Positions 51,447-55,635 of a stretch of 55,635 nt of DNA are shown piece by piece (position 1 is the first letter of the stretch; every line of letters begins with the position of its first letter). The position numbers were made by a program, and so were the translations under genes. Source of the DNA: Stentor coeruleus (taxonomy: Eukaryota > Ciliophora > Heterotrichea > Heterotrichida > Stentoridae); assembly GCA_001970955.1 (NCBI GenBank), contig MPUH01000420.1:1-55635 (forward strand), written 5' to 3'. Below the pieces are notes generated by a model. The model searched no databases. It had not been told where the DNA came from and was given only the letters and a program-made list of their open reading frames with translations.

Positions 51447-53780
51447 CTAATTAAAGTAATTTCCTAAAGAACTTTTTATGCAATCAAGTATGCTAAATTT
51501 ATACTCAGTTTCAACAAATTCTGTTTCATTTTCATTTTTATTATAAGCATCCCACCTTTCTAAACCATTTAAGCTAGTTGCTGGATTTTCTGATTCATAA
51601 TCTGAAATGAATTTTTTATAAAAGTCAAAAAACATTTTATCATCTTGAATATTTTGATTAGTTTTCCTTAAGAAGATACTAATGCAACAATATAAATATT
51701 TGAATACACCTAAAAATAAGAACAACAAGTAAATGATAGAAAGGCAAACCATAATAAAAAATGTCTCATCATAATTATATTCTTTATAATAGAAGTCAGA
51801 TACAGAGAATGAGTAAGGCAATAAGACCCAAGGAAAGCTTTCTAAAGCTAATAAAACAAGAGAAGCATCCAAATATCGTGGAATTTTGCTAAATCTTGCT
51901 AGTTTTATATTAAAAAAAAATCCTTGAAGAATTAATGAAAGTATAACAATAGGTATACCTTCAGGAAGTATAGGTGAGATGCAAATCCCTAAATAAATGA
52001 CAAGCATTGAAATTGCCAGATCATACGATAAATCAATTTCTGGAAATTCAAATTTAGTATTAGCTTCACTTTGGGTCATATTTAAATGTTTTTTGTTTTT
52101 AAAATAAAAAAAAGCGAATTGGTCTATTATCATGGATTGTAAAAAAGTTAAAGTAGGTACAATTAGACTATTAGAAATCAGTAAGCTTAAAACTATTTCT
52201 ACATAATGCACTTTAATTGTAGAATTAAGAGAAGGAATTAATAACATAAATTGGATTCCGATTGTATTCAATATCATATATCCTGCATATTTTTTATACA
52301 ATGATAGATAAAACTTTGTGTATGAAGTATTGCTTTCTTTTAAACTTAGTTTTAAAAGTGTTTTTTCTCCTATAAAATTTATTAATACTGATACTGAAGA
52401 TATAAAAACCGATAATGTTGTACTTTGTCCACCTTCCACTTTTTTATCAAAAGCATATTCTGCTAATGGAAATAAAATGAAAATATAAAAAATTAAAAGA
52501 AGGGAAATTGTTAACAGTAAAATAATTGCTCTGATAAAATATTTCTTACATTTTGAATCATTTGCATTTTCCCAGTTTACATCTGATGTTTCAGGAGTAG
52601 TTTCGGAATAAATATATTTCTCTTTGAATCTATAAACAGTTTTCTGTTGTAAAAAGCGCGGAAGCAAAATAGTATTTAAATGTCTAAGGATACTATAATT
52701 AAGTTCTTCTTTTAGCATTTGGGCATAAGAACTTTTTCTGAAATAAACAAATGCTGAATTAGTTGACTTTCTTTCTCTTTGATCCTCGTCTTGATATCTT
52801 TTTTTCCCTTCAGCCAAGTTATCAGACATCTTTTTACCTTTTGCTTCTAAAATTTCCTGATAGGAACTTTCCAGGATTTCAAGTTCTTTTTCAACATCTT
52901 CTATAGAGACTACTTTTTTACTAATAAAGCCTTCTTTAAAATCTTCATCATATTCATATTTATAAGCTTTTAAAAATGATAATCTTGCATGAGTTTCATT
53001 AATTTTTTTCGCGATATCAATAATCTTTGATAAATCATAACAATTAACTACAATAAGAGTTTTATAATTACCAGAATCAAAGGGAAGATATTTGTCAAAA
53101 TGTTCTTTAAGTTCACGGTTGGTATAATTTACTGGAAGATTTTTTATTAAAATTGTGAAGTTTTGTTCAGTTATTATTTTATCGTTATAATAAGTGACTA
53201 TTCTTCGTTTGAGTATATTTTTAAGAATAGGATAACCAAGCATGACAAGAATTATTCCAAAGCATTGAAGATATACTTGCCATCGAGAAATTTTTGAATC
53301 GGAGTTATTTTTTACGTAATTATCACGATCATAAAATCCAACATTTAGCATGTATCCAATTGAAGAAGGGAGGCATACAATGAAAAAGAATAACAGTAAA
53401 AATATAATCATTATGCCTAAGTATTCAAAATATAAGACATAAGCAATTCCTAGTTCCTTATACTGCTTATATCCTTTTAACAATCCGAATAATGGTTTAT
53501 CAGCATAAAATTCACAACATTGGCATTTTTGGGAACAATTATTTTGGCTTTGGATTTTGCCAGTTCGAGAAGCTTTTCTATGTAATATAGCTAAGTCTTT
53601 TTTAGCGATTAAACTAAGAGCGATTAATCGATTGAAAAAAGATTTTTTCGTAATTCTTCCTAAAAATGATTTTTTATTAAGAAACTTTTCATTTGACTCT
53701 TGATTTGTATCACATAAGTTTATTGGAGATTCACTTATATAATCAGTAAGGCTTACTTTTGCTTCCTCCAATCTAGACAT
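51447..53780 (-). CDS. OSCA/CSC1/TMEM63-like channel, paralogue B
   Basis: 777 residues from the ATG at 53780-53778, collinear with paralogue A along its length. Shared landmarks are LHRKASRTG, the Cys cluster CSQKCQCCEFYADKPLF before TM1, the RRM-like FTILIKNLPVNYTNRELKEH, TPETSDVNWEN, MTQSEANTKFEFPEI, LPEGIPIVILSLILQGF and the tail SDYESENPATSLNGLERWD. It differs mainly in the N-terminal 60 residues and the cytosolic loop near 285-330, which is Lys/Glu-rich here. The same inferred function as paralogue A applies: a gated cation channel in a cell membrane. The stop is TAG. Confidence 0.7.
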   Translation of the reverse strand: MSRLEEAKVSLTDYISESPINLCDTNQESNEKFLNKKSFLGRITKKSFFNRLIALSLIAKKDLAILHRKASRTGKIQSQNNCSQKCQCCEFYADKPLFGLLKGYKQYKELGIAYVLYFEYLGIMIIFLLLFFFIVCLPSSIGYMLNVGFYDRDNYVKNNSDSKISRWQVYLQCFGIILVMLGYPILKNILKRRIVTYYNDKIITEQNFTILIKNLPVNYTNRELKEHFDKYLPFDSGNYKTLIVVNCYDLSKIIDIAKKINETHARLSFLKAYKYEYDEDFKEGFISKKVVSIEDVEKELEILESSYQEILEAKGKKMSDNLAEGKKRYQDEDQRERKSTNSAFVYFRKSSYAQMLKEELNYSILRHLNTILLPRFLQQKTVYRFKEKYIYSETTPETSDVNWENANDSKCKKYFIRAIILLLTISLLLIFYIFILFPLAEYAFDKKVEGGQSTTLSVFISSVSVLINFIGEKTLLKLSLKESNTSYTKFYLSLYKKYAGYMILNTIGIQFMLLIPSLNSTIKVHYVEIVLSLLISNSLIVPTLTFLQSMIIDQFAFFYFKNKKHLNMTQSEANTKFEFPEIDLSYDLAISMLVIYLGICISPILPEGIPIVILSLILQGFFFNIKLARFSKIPRYLDASLVLLALESFPWVLLPYSFSVSDFYYKEYNYDETFFIMVCLSIIYLLFLFLGVFKYLYCCISIFLRKTNQNIQDDKMFFDFYKKFISDYESENPATSLNGLERWDAYNKNENETEFVETEYKFSILDCIKSSLGNYFN

Positions 53781-54910
53781 TTATATAAGTCAATATTTTC
53801 TCTCCCACATAATGATGTGAGGTTAGTGCTATTAATTTTAGATTATTTTAAGAGATAGTCATCATCTAATAGCTAATCAGTATAAAAGAGACTGTTTTCT
53901 TTAAGAAAAAAAAATTTAGTTTTTTGTAAAATTTTGATCATAATGTTGTAATTATTTTTTTAGGTAAAAATTGCTTAGTTTTATATGATTTTAGTTTGAA
54001 ATTTTTATGTATGATTTAGATAATTTTAGGTAAAATTAAAGATATATAAAGTATTTTAAGCAGCAATTTTTTTGTCAATACATAATTATTAGTCTACCAA
54101 AACACAGTTCTATATATAATTGATTTCCCACTATAAAGAGTACTTTAAGACTATTTGGTTGATAAAGATTGTAAGATTTCTGACACTTTATAAATAGTAA
54201 AACTTGAAAATTAATCTATTAACTTAAAGGGATTTACTATTTTCTTTGTTTTTTATACCCAGAAGGTCTATATTTTATAAAAAGCATACATTCAAGTTTG
54301 GCCTTAACTACTATTAAAACTAAATAAAAACAGATTATAAAAAAAATATATATAATTCATACATTATTTATGATAAATGAAACAATATAACATTATTCAA
54401 ATATAAGAAAATTTTGTATATAAACTGATGCAAAAGGATATAGATTTTTTTTACGAATTTTATTAGCATAGTAAACAAATATAATAATTTGTTACCCTCT
54501 AGAAAGTTTATAAATAGATTCTTCAAAAAGACTTTTAGATTTTCCTGATCCATTTCCTTCAATATCTATTTTCATTTAAACCTTTGAAAGCTAAACTTTA
54601 TCAATTAAATGATTATTTTACTTGTAAAGCCAATCAATATTAATATATTATCTCTGGACCTTCAACTACTAATGTCCTAAACTCATCTACAAGGTAAAAA
54701 CTATGGATAAATAATACTTATAAATAGAACATAGGGTTAATCTTAGTTTAAACCAAATAAAATTTAATCTCTTATATTAAAACCTAATCAAAATTATCAA
54801 ACAATCTTCACAATCTTATAAAAAATGATGAAAATTATTCATACTAAAATAAATTACAATATAATTCAAGCTAAATTAAACTAAAATTCTAAAGTTCTAA
54901 TCTATCTTAA
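53781..54910. other. Intergenic between channel paralogues B and C
   Basis: 1.1 kb, AT-rich. A minus-strand 64-codon frame at 54368-54562 is hydrophobic and low in complexity and is not similar to the channels. The final 230 bases before 54911 are C-rich on the plus strand, as expected for the 3' flank of a minus-strand gene. Confidence 0.5.
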
Positions 54911-55635
54911 CTAAATAAAATTGTTAGAAAATGAAAACTTCAAGTTCTCAGCCAAACTATTTTTGTATTCAACCTCAACAAAATTTTTTTGGCTTGGATT
55001 TTTTTTATAGGCTTCTAANAACTTCAAGTTCTCAGCCAAACTATTTTTGTATTCAACCTCAACAAAATTTTTTTGGTTTGGATTTTTTTTATAGGCTTCT
55101 AACCTTTGATGTCCATTTAATGAAGTTGCAGGATTCGCAGATTCGTAATCAGATGAAAACTTCTCATAATAATCAAAGAAAATTTTATTATCAATGACAC
55201 TACTTTTAATTTTTCTGTCACTTAAGCCAGACAATTTGCAGCATCTGAATAATCCGAGAGAAAAGCACAATTGGTAAAAACAGGAGATGCCTAAAAAAAA
55301 TTCAAGAGCCCGGTTATCGCTTTTCTGAAAGAAAGACATCATTGAAATGCCATATAAATAAATTGCTAAAACAATACTTTCTGATGCTAATAATATCAGA
55401 GTTCCATCTAGCTTTTTAGGAATTTTGCTAAACCTTGCTAATTTTATATGAAAAAGAAGTGCTTGAAGACAGTAAGATACAATAACAATCAGAATTCCTT
55501 CTGGAAAAATTGATGAAAAAGAGATTCCAATAATAAAAATAAGTGTTAAATTTGCCAAATTTTCATATAGCATTAATTCCGGAAGCTCAAATTTTTCATT
55601 TATTTCCTTTTGAGTCATATCAAAACGCTTTTTTA
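54911..55635 (-). CDS. OSCA/CSC1/TMEM63-like channel, paralogue C (partial)
   Basis: Only the C-terminal portion is in the window; the frame runs off the right edge at 55635. It matches the ends of paralogues A and B: MTQKEINEKFELPELMLYEN, then IFPEGILIVIVSYCLQALL, FSKIPKKLDGTLILLASES and FSSDYESANPATSLNGHQRLEAY. Near the C-terminus an 83-bp overlap around the N at 55019 duplicates the last 27 or so codons (NPSQKN in one copy, NPNQKN in the other). The true gene has one copy and ends NNFI followed by TAG. Confidence 0.75.
   Translation of the reverse strand, partial: KKRFDMTQKEINEKFELPELMLYENLANLTLIFIIGISFSSIFPEGILIVIVSYCLQALLFHIKLARFSKIPKKLDGTLILLASESIVLAIYLYGISMMSFFQKSDNRALEFFLGISCFYQLCFSLGLFRCCKLSGLSDRKIKSSVIDNKIFFDYYEKFSSDYESANPATSLNGHQRLEAYKKNPNQKNFVEVEYKNSLAENLKXLEAYKKNPSQKNFVEVEYKNSLAENLKFSFSNNFI
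54936..55102. other. Unmerged contig overlap around N 55019
   Basis: Positions 54936-55018 and 55020-55102 are the same 83-bp sequence with one substitution (ggcttgg versus ggtttgg). This is an assembly artefact inside paralogue C, not a real repeat. Confidence 0.93.

Noticed and set aside
54368..54562. 64-codon minus-strand ORF between channel genes
   Set aside because: No similarity to the channel paralogues and a low-complexity L/I/K/N composition.
1..55635. tRNA genes, rRNA, CRISPR arrays, insertion sequences or viral genes
   Set aside because: I looked for T-arm-like GTTCRAATC motifs, regular spaced repeats, and transposase or integrase motifs, and saw none I could support.

Overview
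The window looks like macronuclear DNA of a heterotrich ciliate, most likely Stentor or a close relative. The DNA is very AT-rich and gene-dense. Long frames stay open under the standard code, so neither UAA/UAG nor UGA is generally reassigned. Six introns can be placed, each exactly 15 nt with GTA...AG ends and an A at intron position 10. An interstitial run of TGTTAGGG, the heterotrich telomere unit, lies at 8843-8871. Many products are typical of a ciliated cell. Every recognised gene that ends inside the window stops at TAA or TAG, and none stops at TGA.

Layout. Positions 1-6.6 kb hold a diverged tandem duplication: a three-finger C2H2 gene is intact in both copies, while the divergent mitochondrial-carrier gene is intact only in copy 2 and is a pseudogene in copy 1. 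The intact carrier is followed, 3 nt after its stop, by an atypical CK1-like kinase. Positions 8.4-15.5 kb hold a small coiled-coil gene, a SelW-like selenoprotein with an in-frame UGA and a SECIS-like element, an EF-hand gene divergent from ribosomal protein uS10, a CFAP97-like gene with two introns, a USP-type deubiquitinase with a C-terminal NLS, and a repeat protein of ciliary type. Positions 16-23 kb hold a five-CH-domain protein, a FYVE-like zinc finger fused to a STE20-type kinase, and a four-exon gene with a C2-like region and a CaaX-like end. Positions 23-36 kb hold a large type I surface protein, a CCDC177-like coiled coil, a beta-propeller-like protein, a papain-family protein lacking its catalytic Cys, a coiled-coil protein and a RING/IBR protein. 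Positions 37.7-43 kb hold a full-length ABCA transporter. Positions 43-48 kb hold hypothetical basic proteins. Positions 48.5 kb to the end hold three tandem OSCA/CSC1/TMEM63-like channel genes, the last cut by the window edge.

Four single N positions (7572, 33529, 38706, 55019) are each flanked by the same sequence on both sides with 0-2 differences. They are unmerged contig overlaps, and they make the cysteine-protease, ABCA and third channel genes look duplicated or broken. Dropping one copy plus the N restores a whole number of codons in the first two genes.

The genes do not form a pathway. The strongest points for follow-up are the selenoprotein with its SECIS overlapping the stop codon, the catalytically dead papain homologue, the altered CK1 active site, the uS10 gene without a usable ATG, the 3-nt gene spacing, and a C-to-G strand gradient that runs along transcription units.
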